Below are positions 39,069 through 51,592 of a DNA stretch of 64,000 bases, in pieces. How positions within the stretch are numbered: the stretch's first letter is position 1; every line of letters starts with the position of its first letter. The translations under genes and the position numbers were made by a program. Source of the DNA: Plazaster borealis (lineage: Eukaryota > Echinodermata > Asteroidea > Forcipulatida > Labidiasteridae); contig CM037473.1 in assembly GCA_021014325.1 (NCBI GenBank), positions 15,004,696 through 15,068,695 of the forward strand. Direction: 5' to 3'. Below the pieces are notes generated by a model. It saw only the letters and a list, made by a program, of their open reading frames with translations. It was not told where the DNA came from and did no database searches.

Positions 39069-39367
39069 TACATTCCTATGTCTGTAGTGCAGATTGTATT
39101 ACTATAATAATGTCGGTGTTACAGTAGGCCTACTTACTAAAATTGAATGGAAATCCGTAAAATTATAAATTAAGAAGAGTAGTATAAATAATTATCTAGG
39201 GATAATAAAGGGAATGTTCAGGGTTTTTAAAGTTATGACAATAAATTCAATTCAGGAACGATACAACTATAAATAATACATTTTTTGAATCCACATCATA
39301 GCACCAGTACAGTAGGGGGTTATTCTAATGCTTGATATGTCTATGATTATTTTATTTAGCCTTTTAA

Positions 39368-39769
39368 AGGCAGTGGACACTATTGGTAATTACTCAAAAT
39401 AATTATTAGCACAAAACCTTACTTCGTATCAAGTAATGGGGAGAGGTTGGTAGTATCATGGAGGAAGATATGGTAGCATAAAACATTGTGAGAAACGGCT
39501 CCCTCTGAAGTGGAGTAGTTTTCGAGAAAGAAGTAATTTTCCACGAATTTGATTTCGAGACCTCAAGTTTAGAACTTGAGGTCTCGAAATCAAGCATCTG
39601 AAAGCACACAACTTCGTGTGACAAGGGTGTTTTTTCTTTCATAGTTATCTTGCAACTCCGACGACCGATCGAGCTCAAATTTTCACAGGTTTGTTATTTT
39701 ATGCATTATGTTGAGATACACCAAGTGAGAAGACTGGTCTTTGACAATTACCAATAGTGTACACTGTCT
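39368..39769 (-). mobile_element. TTAA-flanked MITE, family A copy 5 (variant centre)
   Basis: TTAA at 39364-39367 and 39770-39773; ends AGGCAGTGGACACTATTGGT / ACCAATAGTGTACACTGTCT. The central hairpin is a different one, GATTTCGAGACCTCAAGTT with its complement (39549-39596). Carries a micro-insert at 39457-39470. Confidence 0.8.
39448..39479. mobile_element. 14-bp micro-insert CATGGAGGAAGATA
   Basis: Relative to the sister element at 43180-43563, 39457-39470 is extra. It is flanked by TGGTAGTAT and TGGTAGCAT, a 9-bp direct repeat with one mismatch. Confidence 0.55.
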
Positions 39770-40835
39770 TTAATTATTTTCTTTGAAGTCAGTTGATATT
39801 TTAAAACCTTGAATTCTTGCTCACACGCGGCAGTCTACTGAGTTTAGGTTGGGGTTTGGGGTGGGGGGTTTTTTTTTTTGTTTTTTTTTTGTTTTTTTTG
39901 TTGTTGTTTTTTTTTTGGGGGGGGGGTAATTTACGGCACAGCTGTCATCATGTCGATGATTTGGGGCCCTCACATTCATGGCATTATGAAGTAAAACAAA
40001 TACATTAAAGAAGTACATGTACATTACTACAAGGAATGGTATTTCTAATTCTACCTGCATGTTGTGGTGGTGACGTTTCGCACATTCAAACTCGAGTGTT
40101 CGATTTGCAAAACCACCGGAATGGACGCTCACAAACACCCTCACAAAATACAATTTTCTATATTATCTTTGATTTAGTTATACGTGACCATTTAATTTGA
40201 CAAACTTCATAGTATTTTTTAGAGGATTTATGCCTTACTTAGCCTACTCTTTCCAAAAATCGTTGTAAATCAATCAGGTGTAGTCTCAGTAGTCTCAGTG
40301 TGAAGTGAATATCAACACTGCGACTGAGAGTCCCATAATCCCGCCGTTGGAGCAAAACTATACATTAAAAAGCTCTAACATTTTCTTTCCTGTTTTGTTT
40401 TATCATTACATCGCCCATTCCTCAATGCTTCATCATTAGAACAAAATAGCCTGTGTTGTTTAGAATCCATGGTTGAAAGATTGGGCTTTATGCTATTTGA
40501 CAAACGTTGAAAGATCGGGCTTTAGATGCAAACGAGCAACCTTGGTTCTGGTGAGCCAGTCAAATTAAATGCTAATTAGTGCTGGCCGGACTACCTGCTG
40601 ATGGCCAGTCCACTACCTGGCACTACTCATTAGTTACCGCTATACTGAAGTCAATAGCCTAACAAGAGTGACCACAGCAACAGTTCTGGTTGATTGACCC
40701 ATTTGAATTTTGTTCAGGGGGATGCGTTTTTTTATCGACTCGCTGCAAGTGCACCATGTTGGTGCGGTGGCTATACATGGCTGTAACTTTGCAATTAATA
40801 CACTCAGGTACACATTACATTTCTTGATACATTAT

Positions 40836-41148
40836 AATTACCGGACTCAAGCTCTGGTGGTGTTTCTGCTCAGCAGAGTGCGGGTTCAAGTCCCGGTCAT
40901 GACACTGTCCTGATGCTTTACCATGAGTTTATTTGTCCTTCTGCGGCGGATGGGACATTATGAGTCCCGTGTTTACTACTAGGATTGTAGTACACGTAAA
41001 AATAACCCAGAACACTTATAATCCTGGAAGAGTATGGGTTAGGCCTAACCCCGGTGTTTCTTGTTCACACACCAAGCACCCTTGTATACAGGTTTCCCTG
41101 GGCTTGCGAGCATAAGTTCACTTAATGAAGCATCCTTGGTTTTATTAC
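40836..41148 (+). mobile_element. tRNA-derived SINE family S2
   Basis: B box GGTTCAAGTCC (40883-40893) in a tRNA-like head beginning near CTCAAGCTCTGGTGG, then GGATGGGACATTATGAGTCC, AATAACCCAGAACACTTATA, CCCTTGTATACAGGTTTCCC, TGGGCTTGCGAGC and a tail TTTTATTACCAGAAATAATA. Confidence 0.7.
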
Positions 41149-41574
41149 CAGAAATAATAATGTAAAGACTACAAACTAAATTCAATATCGAAGTCACCTT
41201 TTGTTTATGATTCAGACATCAATAACTTTTACCATTATTTTACATTGTCCTAAATTTTTCTTGGCGAAAAATGAGAGAGAAATTAAATGCTTAAGATCCT
41301 TTATCTTGAACGTCGTCTGCATCAGCCAATATTGTCATTCTCAAGTAGGCTATACTAAATAGGTAACGCAAAACTTCCATGACATCTTATTACGGATTCT
41401 AATACAACATGGCAACATCGCAATTTCAAAATTAACTGAAATCTGTGATGCCAAACTAAGGGGCCATTGAGAATAGTCAATGTTTAAAAAAAATCGAAAT
41501 TGTGGGTGGATGGGGGTCAAAAGAAATAACTGAAAACCGAAATTCAGTTTTTGTTTAAACAAATTATATTAACA

Positions 41575-41835
41575 AACGAAAAAGAAGAAGAAAAAAACAC
41601 CCAGCTGGCAAAGATCGTCAATTTCATTCCTGATTAAACTAAAGTTGTTTGTTTAATCCATGGAAAAGCCATTGAAAACTACTGATGTTGGATACCTTTG
41701 ATCTCAAATATATTACATACAAACGAAAAAGAGAAAAAAATACCCAGCTGGCAAAGATCGTCAATTTCATTCCTGATTAAACTACAAAGTTGTCTGTTTA
41801 ATCCAGGAAAAGCCATTGAAAACTACTGATGTATA
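41575..41835 (+). repeat. ~140-bp tandem duplication
   Basis: CACCCAGCTGGCAAAGATCG, TCAATTTCATTCCTGATTAA and AAGCCATTGAAAACTACTGA occur in both copies (from about 41577 and 41722). The two copies are nearly identical, so the duplication is recent. Confidence 0.8.
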
Positions 41836-42084
41836 CCTTAAATTTGATCTAAAATATCTGGTTCATTTGAGGCATTTATACTTTGTTCTTCAGTGTATAG
41901 AATATTATGAAGCCGTTCAATATTTAAAAGTCGAAATTTGGGGTGGGTGGGTGGGTGGGTCAAAACAAAATCGAATTTATTTAACATTGACTATTCTGAA
42001 TGGCCCCTTATCTCTTTAATTTTGTATGGTTTAACACAGCACATCACTCGTTTCCGTGCGAAGTGATTTTTGGCTGAAATTACA

Positions 42085-42275
42085 TCACGGATTCCTTGGA
42101 GGCCATGGTCTCCGTTGCCCTGCTCCTAGACTTGATACCCCTTCAAAAGTTTCCCACAGACTTGGAGATTTTCCAATGGAAGTGCCCTTTACAAAATGAA
42201 AATGGCCTTGCCCTCTCAAAGATGAAATTCCATCATGATGGAAACAGCCTACAACGTGCAAAATAAAGGCCTGAT
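42085..42275 (-). repeat. Dispersed repeat copy
   Basis: GAGGCCATGGTCTCCGTTGC, AAGTGCCCTTTACAAAATGA and CCTTGCCCTCTCAAAGATGA match, in reverse, the stretch at 23910-24075. Boundaries uncertain. Confidence 0.5.
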
Positions 42276-43179
42276 ATGATACGACCATGGACAACGATTC
42301 TAACATCGTTAGAAAATGGCAGATTAAATTTGTAAAAGTAAAAGTAACATTTAAGTAATAAGGATAATTCAATCTATTTCGTGGTCACTAATATTGAATG
42401 GCAACTTACCTACGCCAAGGAATGTAAAGTAGGCTTTTTCTTTTTTTTTTGTTCGGTGATTATGCACAGTACGACAATATTATTTCCTCTTTGTTTATTG
42501 TTTAGTCCTATTTACATTATTCTTTTTCCCAGGCCTTAAATGAGTTGGACCTTGGACCTTGGACCAACCATGGGGGCTGTCATGTTAATAATCGATTTAT
42601 CAAGAATCATATATACCACAGATGATCCACATCGCATGCATGGACATCATCGAGGGTTAAATATAAGGAGATATCGATTCATCCCACAATGATATGACAA
42701 TGGTGTTGTGTGAACAATCCACATCAGAGCATGTGTGTGATGGATTTCTTTCTGAACTAAAACCCACCCGAACTTATGGTTCGTTTATCTCAATCAAAGA
42801 ACATGGGCAATTTGACGATGGAGCATTAAACTAAAACACATACAAGAAGTTTAAATGGCACATTGCCTTCAAATCTGGTAAAATGTTGCTCTTTGGAATC
42901 GCCTCTTATCATTTTTTAAGAGTTGTTCATGCACAGGAAAACAAAAATATGAATTTGTCTCTGGAAATACAACCGGCGGAACGTACTGTCCGCCACTTTT
43001 TTAGTCGAAAATTTGTCCATATGGCGGACTGTTGTGTTCTGTCAGAAAATTAACAATGACCATACAATTTCAAGGGATATTTATGTGAATCATTATATTC
43101 TATACTAAAATTTTATTTCCAACCACCATATTCGTTAATAAACGCTTTGTATAGCCCACAGTATACGCATACCCCTTAA

Positions 43180-43563
43180 AGACACTGGACAATATTGGTA
43201 AATGTCAAAGACCAGTCTTCTCACTTGGTGTATCTCAACATATTATGCATAAAATAACAAACCTGTGAAAATTTGAGCTCAATTGGTCGTCGAAGTTGCG
43301 AGATAATAATGCAAGAAAAAACACCCTTGTCACACGAAGTTGTGTGCTTTCAGATGCTTGATTTTGAGACCTCAAAATCTAATTCCGAGGTCTCGAAATC
43401 AAATTCGTGGAAAATTACTTCTTTCTCGAAAACTACGTTACTTCAGAGGGAGCCGTTTCTCACAATGTTTTATACTGTCAACAGCTCCCCATTACTCGTT
43501 ACCAAGTAAGGTTTTATGCCAATAATTATTTTGAGTAATTACCAATAATAGTGTCCACTGGAT
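43180..43563 (+). mobile_element. TTAA-flanked MITE, family A copy 6
   Basis: TTAA at 43176-43179 and 43564-43567; begins AGACACTGGACAATATTGGT. Shares the GAGGTCTCGAAATC centre with copy 5. Together they form a subfamily. Confidence 0.8.
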
Positions 43564-43886
43564 TTAACTGACGAAAAGACAATAGCCTTTTTAAAAGAAT
43601 ACAAGCTTGACCCCACACCCCTCCCGGTCACACCTTATTGAGACATTGCCGGTGTGATGCAACACTTCATTTACATCAAATGAGCTGAAATTCGGTTTGG
43701 TGAACGCTAATGAAAAATGGTTCATAAAATTACATAAAATATCTCCAACATAAGGCCTGTATACAACCAGATCGCAGGAGCCAAGAACATCACCCCAAAA
43801 TTCACTGATGGGGGACCAGTGTTGTACGGTAGTCAACTAAAGTCGAATATCAAGTATAGCCTACTGCCGAGAGAAGGGGCAGCCGA

Positions 43887-44062
43887 TAGACCTTTATCAT
43901 GGTGCGGCCATTTTGATTTTCTTCCGTTCAAATCAATGTAACCAAACCGAGGCTGAAAGGAGAAATAGTCTGGTTCCGTTGTGTACAATGAATATTAGCA
44001 TTCATTGCTGTTATTTGATACAAGGAACATGACCAACATGGTGGCAGCATGATAATGGTCTA
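43887..44062. mobile_element. MITE with TAGACC-TTATCATG ends
   Basis: Left TAGACCTTTATCATGGTGCG, right ...GCATGATAATGGTCTA. ~176 bp, with CCAAACCGAGGCTGAAAGGA inside, shared with 24140-24190. A probable TA-type element. Confidence 0.6.
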
Positions 44063-44065
44063 TTG

Positions 44066-46620
44066 TATTCGAGGGACGAGTATAGGCCTACTGAGTACCG
44101 GTATATAAAGGCTATACTCAACAATGTGGAGGACCATGGGAGGACAAACAAAAAAGATTTTGAAATTCATTTTGGAAAAAATTACAGCCTTGTCAAGTAA
44201 CGCTACTCAGTGCATTTAAATCATCAGAGTATATATGGACACGATGTTTTAATGGAAAAATATTATAAAAGTTGCATTGGTGATAAACCCTTCATCCTCA
44301 AATGTCATTGTCTGCTGTGATGGGAAGACGACATCCATCCGACGTTCTTGTCTTATAAGATGCTTTCCATCAAATCTGTCATAAAGTTTGAAATTAGCGT
44401 TTTGTCTTTTCCGCTGTGAGCTCTGATGGATCAGGCTATTGGATTTTGAACTTCGAAGAAAAACGCAAAGACCTTTTCTATTGCAACGTCACAGCCCGAG
44501 TTTTTGCCAACCCAAGGTTGGAAAACTATGGGAATTGCCTTTATGGCTTCCCATAGCACAGCCACAGTTTGTAACAATGTTACACAATTTCAAAAATAAG
44601 GGGTTGAATTTTTGGGAAACAAGGCAACATGCAGTCATGGGTTTCTTGTTAGTTTTTTTCTTTTTTTTAAAGTTTGCAGTAATGTTGAATTTGGTCACAT
44701 TATAAATGATGAGATGGACTTTCTTTGAAGCCTGCACGTTCGATCAAATTGAAGCAAAATTTATAATCAAAAATAATGTATGTGACTGTATGTCAAGTTT
44801 ATATCCATGCATTCAGTGAAATAATAAGAAAAATCCTTGATGACTCTGTCAAAATCATTTACCGTACGTCAAGAAACGGGTTGCCTTTATAATGAGCAAT
44901 GAGTTTTGAGATCAAATAATGTTTGCATGACGTTCGACCATTTTTTTTCCTTCGTGATGTACTGAATGGTCATTATGCATTACGAGCTGATGGGCTGGGC
45001 ATGGTCAGAGGCACACCTATAGTAGTATAGGCCCTAACGATGCCGCGGGGTTTTTGCTCTATACAGCACTCACGAACAGGAAACAATGGAAATTCCGATC
45101 GCTTTCCTTCCAAAGTTCACAGACTGATTTGAGAGTGTTGCCTTATAGAATTTTATTACACATCATTCATGATATTCACTGTATTATTTGTTTCCTTCGG
45201 TCCCATGGGGGTGGGGAGCTGAAGGGGTTGTCGATGGTTTTGAGCAGGGGGCTCAGCGATTCCCCCCACCCCATCGACGGACACCCAACACGGATAATCG
45301 TATTCAATCGGGGAGTCAACCCTGCATGCATGCACCTGAGAATGAGATAATGTTTAGAGTCGTCCACCCTCGAAATTCCTATCTCCACCGGAGCACCACG
45401 GTGATCGTATCAACCATTGGGCTTAATAGTTGATGATGTATATTTATTTTTGAGAAATCATTTTTGTAAATCATGAAATGAACAAGTCAATTCGGCTGAG
45501 CAATTCGAATGACAGCTTTAAGAGAAATCGGTAATCCGTATCATCCGAGGTTTTCAATTAGGCCCAACCTCGAGCCCATTCCCAGGTTCCTTGCTGGACT
45601 GCAGACGGGAATCGAACCATTGAGCATTTTCCCCTTTATTCGTGCGGAGAGCGTGTGTGTTAAGCACTGTAATAAATGTATTTATGTCATTTTTTTGCCA
45701 TGTCAGGCAGATTATGATTGGACTCAAAAGACTTAATTCTGCGAACACTTTCCTTTTGAAATTGCCGATGAGGCCGCAATGCCTGACACGTTGCCAAGGT
45801 TGCGTACGATACAAAATAATTGTCATTTAAAGCATGTGACTCTTCTAATTTGGCGTTGTGCCGCGTTTTCACAAATTGCTTCTTCGACAGTGAAGGAAAT
45901 GAAGAGCAAAAATGGAGGATCGAAGTGAACATCATGGGTGTAGAAAGCACATGAGACAATCACATGAAAGACTGTCTGGTGTTTGTAGACTGTGTGACGA
46001 ACATTCCGTGAACCTTTTACAAATCAGAATCGGAGGCCCAAGGAGGGGATTTTGTTTATTGAAATGTCATGTATAGCTATTGTTTTTCGCAAGAAATATA
46101 ATAAGAATACATGAACAAAATGTCATCAAAATAAAGGCGGACACGTTTTTCAGAAACGAGTATGGACGTGGGCCTCCAATGGCACACGTTTTGAGTGTAA
46201 TTTTGCACGTGGAAGTTTTCTCTGTCAGACAGGGGACATTTTAAAGTACGATGGTTCAAATGAAATGTCTCAAAGGTTACAGCTATCCTTTCACTTTCAA
46301 GACAGTCAGCTGGACACAGCTTTCAAATAATGACAGCTGCCGCATTTCACTTTTAATTTATCTCAAGACGGTGAATCCCTGATGGATGACCACTGTACTG
46401 TAACACCATTTTCTGAAACTCTAATACTTCTCCGAATTAAATAAGCCGTAAGGAGCTTTGAATTGTGAGTCAAAAGTTGCTAACAAAATAATCAAACAGT
46501 GGGTTTGTGACGCATCAATGTTGCTCTGCAATGCGCGGCTATGGGTGGCGATCCGTTAGCAGAGGACACACCTATTATACCTATACGAATGTAAATCAAA
46601 ACAATTACGAAAGTCTGTTT
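44066..46620. other. No recognisable gene
   Basis: Several frames of 60-98 codons are open but none shows family features. Near 45600 a GGGAATCGAACCATTGA (complement of a B box) hints at one more decayed tRNA-derived SINE. Confidence 0.4.
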
Positions 46621-46621
46621 T

Positions 46622-47160
46622 TTAGTAACTTTCGGTAGAGCAGTTATTATTTATTTTCAAGTGCAGTTTTTTTTTTATATTCAGGAGCAGCTGGAAAAAA
46701 AATGCTGCTTTTGAAAATAAAAATAACTGCTCTTCAAAATAAAAATAACTGCTCTCCAAAATAAAAATAACTGCCCTCCAAAATAAAATTTAAAAAACTG
46801 TTCTCCAAAATAAAAAATAAAAATAACTGCTCCCCAAAATTAAAATAACTGCTCTACCGATAGTAAAACTGCGCGTCCAACCTTTAGAAAACGAGGCCAT
46901 GTCAATCATTCACCCCATCAGAAGCTCACTGGTAATCGACCACCTGAGCTGCTCTTGGAAATAAAAAATAGCTGCTCTTAAAAATAAAAAGTATCTGCTC
47001 TCCAAAATAAAAATGACTGCCATTCAAAATAAAATAAAAAACTGCTCTCCAAAATAAAATCAACTGCCCTCCAAAATAAAATAAAAATCTGTTCTCCAAA
47101 ATAAAAATCTGCTCTCCAAAATAAAATATAACTGCTTTCCAAAATAAAATGGTCTTCAGT
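46622..47160. repeat. Degenerate ~22-bp tandem repeats in two blocks
   Basis: Units of CTGCTCTCCAAAATAAAAAT with AA fill 46690-46860 and 46950-47155. The first block is enclosed by inverted AGTAACTTTCGGTAGAGCAG / CTGCTCTACCGATAGTAAAA. The frames across these repeats (FWRA, FYFGEQ) are artefacts of the repeat. Confidence 0.75.
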
Positions 47161-48520
47161 ACAAAATGGACGTCTAACAAGTTTGAAAGCCGTCTCGGGA
47201 TTCACCCACAAAATAACCCTTCATTTTGTTTTCTTAAAATCAGTTGTTCTTGTTCGATTCATAATCATGAAACAGTATAGTTGACTTATCTTCCTTCGTC
47301 CGCCGTTTCATTCGGATTACGGAAAAATCATGCACTCTGAAGGGTTATATGTGACATTTTCACTATTGAGTATTTTTATTTTGTCCTTTCCTCTCGTCGT
47401 ATAAAATCCAAGAGAAAGTTCAGTTTATATTGAATTTAAAAACCAGCTCATTTGAAAACTGCTTAACTGGTGCTCATTTGGGGTGTTTTCTTTTCAAGGT
47501 CATGACGGGTTGAAAGAATTAATTCAGTCGATGTATGTTGAACCATGGTTGAAAACATCCTTCATGGGTTGAACTTTTATTTTGTTTAAAGTTACACACA
47601 AATTACAATCCACCGTTCTCATTATTGTTTCTGAATGCAACTTTTGTTTAATGCTACATCACTGTACCTTTGAAGTTGTGGCACATAATGCACATTACTT
47701 TGATCTTAATACATAAAAAAATTCATATACAATGGATACAACAAGCAATTATCGTGACTTCGAGAAGTGCGCGCGTGTGTAACCAAAGCTTGATTGTGAC
47801 ACTTGGCGGATCAAACGTAGACAATCTCACCACACTATACGCGGTTGCACTATAGGGCTGTTGTTCTTCATTGACCACCGGTCACCCCTAAGTACGGTAA
47901 AAGGTATCGTTGTACAGTTTAATCCGGTATCCATGGCAACACCCTCGCCAGCGCAAAAAGAAAATTCTGCAATAGCTGTGTGATTAATAAGGGGGAATCA
48001 TCATCAATTTATCTTTGCTTTGTTAGAATAATAATAAGCATTAGTTCGAGCGAAAAAGAAAATATCAGGTCAAGGTAAAGTAGTGGCTCTAATTAATAGA
48101 TGAAAAGCTGTTGTCTTGTGACTTTTCCCGATCCCAGGAAACAATGACTGACAGGTTCATCTTGTGTGGTTGCCTCATGTGAATCTTTTACCTCCCGCTT
48201 ACAAAAGGCATAGTCTTGAATTACCTGGCTGTGGGGAAAGGGCACAATAGCAATCATCAGCCGGTGTGACGCGTGAACATCATTGTATTAATATGCAGCA
48301 GAAATTCATATTGATATGAAACTTCCTGATATTTGGCTTGTGTTTTTTTAATAAATCCTTCGTTGGATGTAGGCCATATTATATTCAAAAACTAGTGTTT
48401 TTGTTTTAAGTTTGAGTACAAACGAATCCGAAAAAAATATATAACTTAAACCTAAACAATGTTATGTTATATTTACTGTCTATGGATTATTTACACCAAA
48501 AAGACTTATTATATTATATG
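47161..48520. other. No recognisable gene or element
   Basis: Non-coding by inspection, with no repeated blocks that match the rest of the window. Confidence 0.4.
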
Positions 48521-48645
48521 CCGCGTCCGAAGCGACTTCGGCCACAGCAAATGACCGTCGGCTGCAGCGACAACTTTCAATGGAAAGTATGACTTTTAGA
48601 AGCCATCGACAGCCGAATCCATCAAGTTAGGACACGGCCTTACTA
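48521..48645. mobile_element. Short MITE with GCCG-GTCC ends
   Basis: GCCGCGTCCGAAGCGA on the left, TTAGGACACGGC on the right, and an internal GTCGGCTGCAGCGAC / GCCATCGACAGCCGA partial symmetry. Confidence 0.45.
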
Positions 48646-48689
48646 CAAGTTGTAGGCCTATAGTCCTTTGTGAACATACACCCATCTTG

Positions 48690-49002
48690 TACATAAAATA
48701 ACAAGCCTGTAATGTGAAAATTTGGGCTCAATATTGGTCATCGAAGTTGCAAGAAAATGATGAAAGAAAAAACACCCTTGTTGTACAAATTTGTGATGTG
48801 CTTATAGATAAGAATAAAAACTTCTTGCAAGAAGTTTTTATTATTGTAGTTAGAAATTACCTCTTTCTCAAAAACTACGTTACTTCAGAGGGAGTCGTTT
48901 CCTACAATGTTGTATACTATCAACAGCTCTCCGTTGCTTGTTACCAAGTAAGTTTTTATGCTAATATTTGTTTTGAGTCATTACCAAACGTGTACGATAC
49001 CT
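48690..49002 (+). mobile_element. Family A MITE copy 7, 5'-truncated
   Basis: Begins within the family at ACATAAAATAACAAGCCTG and ends AAACGTGTACGATACC before TTAA (49003-49006). Central hairpin intact. Confidence 0.75.
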
Positions 49003-49363
49003 TTAACTTCACAAATGGTTGTCACTCACCGAGTCTTTAAAGTGTTTAACAACTCGTTTTTAGGGTGTATGTTCCACAACACTCGATTTAGACACAATTT
49101 GCCAAGAGAAATATTTATGAACGATGGTGTGTTACGCAGTCCGAAATGGACCACTATACGCGAACAGACACCTTCAACCAAAACCGTAATTCTATATGAG
49201 TACCAAATTTGAACACAGGTTGATTGTGTGCTGTTTTAATTGAAAACTGGAATAAAGGAATATTAATAAATTAAATCATATGTATACTCGTTAAAAAAAA
49301 ACATTGATGCATCTTCTTACAAAATATACAAGTCTTTTTTACTTGATAAAGCCAATAGACGTA

Positions 49364-49730
49364 CACTGTAAAAACAGTGTTTAGAGTATAAACACTTTTC
49401 TAAACATTTTCTTGCTATCACTTTGTAAACACGTCCTAATGATTAACATGTTTAATAGCTAAACGTCTAATGCACTCGACGTTTAGCTATTAACATTTTA
49501 ATGTTTAATTTCTAAAATCTAATGTTTTAATCTAAACTTCTAATGTTTAATGTCTAAACATATAATGTTTAATGTCTAAACATATAATGTTTAATATCTA
49601 AACACCAAGTGTCCTATACTGCTAAACACTAAACATGTCTAAACATGTTAATCATTAGGACGTGTTTACAAAGTGATAGCAAGAAAGCGTTTAGAAAAGT
49701 GTTCATACTCTAAACACTGTTTTTACAGTG
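49364..49730. mobile_element. Foldback mariner-like MITE (CACTGTAAAAACAGTG ends)
   Basis: About 110 bases at the left end recur, almost without change, as the reverse complement at the right end (CACTGTAAAAACAGTGTTTA, then TTGCTATCACTTTGTAAAC and CGTCCTAATGATTAACATG). TA flanks both sides. The centre is a ~19-bp tandem repeat (TAATGTTTAATGTCTAAACA). The terminal 16 bases are themselves palindromic. Confidence 0.85.
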
Positions 49731-50017
49731 TAATGCTTACTGACGTTTGCAACGGCCATGCGACACAGTGGAAGTCATCATTCATTCAAAAAAAAAACTC
49801 TAAATTTTAATATTTCCTCCATGAAATATAAATCCTATATCAGTGGAGGCGAAATGAAGATGTTTCCGTGTCATCAATTACGGAAGATAATGTGTCGATC
49901 GATCAGCAGGCAAGAAGTGACAGGTGTTCGGGTAAACACCTCCGCAATATAACCAGCGGCAAAAAACCCAGTGCCTGTATTAGTGACGCTTGATTCGTGA
50001 TTAGTATCTTTGCTAGT

Positions 50018-50048
50018 TTTTACCATTCCTACCTCCATGCTTTTACCA
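50018..50048. mobile_element. 15-bp micro-insert TTCCTACCTCCATGC
   Basis: Insert 50026-50040 lies between perfect 8-bp direct repeats TTTTACCA (50018-50025, 50041-50048). The core TACCTCCATG is the same as in the inserts near 31 kb. Confidence 0.6.
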
Positions 50049-50170
50049 AAACCAAAATATTACATAGGCTACCTTTCACTAAAATAAATTTCAAATTGTA
50101 ACAATATTGTAGAAAATTACCGCGTATACAAATCATCGAGCAAATAAAGAAGGATTCAGATTTGACTTAC

Positions 50171-50300
50171 TCATTAGTTGAAAGTTGAGTCTCGTAATCG
50201 CCATATAATGGTCCCTGTTCTCCAGGACCAGAGGAAGGTAAATTTAGGATAGATGAAGTCACGATCATGTTCGTTGATGACAATACTGCACGAGAGTTGC
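50171..50300 (-). other. Candidate 5' non-coding exon with GTAAGT donor
   Basis: On the minus strand GGCGATTACGAGACTCAACT, then TTCAACTAATGA, is followed by a consensus donor GTAAGTC (complement of 50164-50170). The next plausible acceptor on this strand is the one at 36248, which carries 5' UTR sequence of the PAW gene. Joining the two gives only a 27-codon uORF before the PAW start. The 5' limit is unknown and is set here arbitrarily. Confidence 0.3.
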
Positions 50301-50469
50301 AGCAGCGCGCTGTGTGTCGTCAGTCTGTACTGTGTACGATCCTAAACTGCGTATCGGGCTGCGAGGGACACACTGTCAATGAAAAGTGGACTCGTCGTAA
50401 TGCTGTCACACAGCATGCAAGCCAGGCGTACAAAACCTGGTTTAATTTGTAAAATCGATTTTTCTCTCT

Positions 50470-51401
50470 TCTAAATTTGTGTCCAGATAAACAAAGGTCG
50501 CCGTATATTGCTACAGCATGTTAGAGCAGTATCACCATTACTCAGTATGCCCTTGTAAGTTTTTTACGAAACGAATTAATGCACATCGTGCATGATGGTT
50601 TGTTTTTTAAATTGGTGGGAATTGAATTCTATATCCGTTTGTTTGATCGTTGAAGCATTATACTGCTGCGGCCTCACGAATTATTTGCGCGCGTGTGTTG
50701 TGAGAGCACTTTATTCGGAACAAGCGGTCAAATAATGCATGAGTGCAAATTTCTTGTAAATTAATCATGATGACTACATTAATAATTACTTAGTAAGCTT
50801 GATAGAGTCGTCTGTGTGGTACATAAACGCGCTCACGCTTGGACTGAAGATCAGGGAGTTTAATTTATGTTCTCGAATTGACTGATGGAGGGCACAGTTA
50901 CAAGGAGGGGGGGGGGGCGGGTGCACCACACTAAATAAACTCCCAAAGCAACTAATACTAAATGCTAAATATTCAAAAATGCCCCCAATATACTTTTAAG
51001 TCTCTCAGCCTCTTGAAAACCAATCAAATATATTTTTTCGGACAACTAAACTTCAGATTTCCTTTCAATTTTTGGCAGGTCAGCCGTTTGTAATTTTTAC
51101 TAATTACGCCAGAAAGTAACACCCTCGAAAATTAGCTTTTTCCCAAACCGACTTGCTGCCAGTTTTCATGGAGCATTCCTCCACTTCCCCAGCCAAATGA
51201 GACCTAAATGTATCATGTCTCCTCAAAAGTTGAAGCACTCCCATCATGTTGTGAACTTGTCATAATTACACAATCTATTAATTGCACGACCCCCCCCCCC
51301 CAAAAAAAAAAAAAGATTAGTCAAAATAAAGTTGTGGGTTTACAAATCATTATCATGCAATTTAAATCAGTTTGGAGCGCGAATTAATTTGCCTATTAAT
51401 A
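50470..51401. other. No recognisable gene
   Basis: G-run near 50905, C/A-run near 51290-51314. No element ends identified. Confidence 0.4.
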
Positions 51402-51592
51402 GTGCACCCGTGGCAGAGGACGGAGGGGCCGGTGAAGCAGGAGATTCTGTCCTCCCAACATACGGCAAAATGTGTACTAACTTCTTATGATAGCGCCCTC
51501 TTTTGAATCAAACTCATCATTCCGCCCATGTTAATTTCCCTTCCATTGGAAAAATGCATCACCGGCCCCTCCGTCCTCTACCAAGGGTGCAC
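51402..51592. mobile_element. MITE with ~33-bp inverted ends (GGACGGAGGGGCCGGTG)
   Basis: Left GTGCACCCGTGGCAGAGGAC and GGAGGGGCCGGTG, mirrored on the right with three mismatches. The interior (AGGAGATTCTGTCC, TGTGTACTAACTTCTT, GCCCATGTTAATTTCCC) is shared with the element inside the minisatellite at 4775-4914. Confidence 0.7.

Noticed and set aside
46926..47211. Aromatic-rich minus-strand ORFs (FYFGEQ, FWRA)
   Set aside because: Products of the ~22-bp tandem repeat; no independent coding signal.
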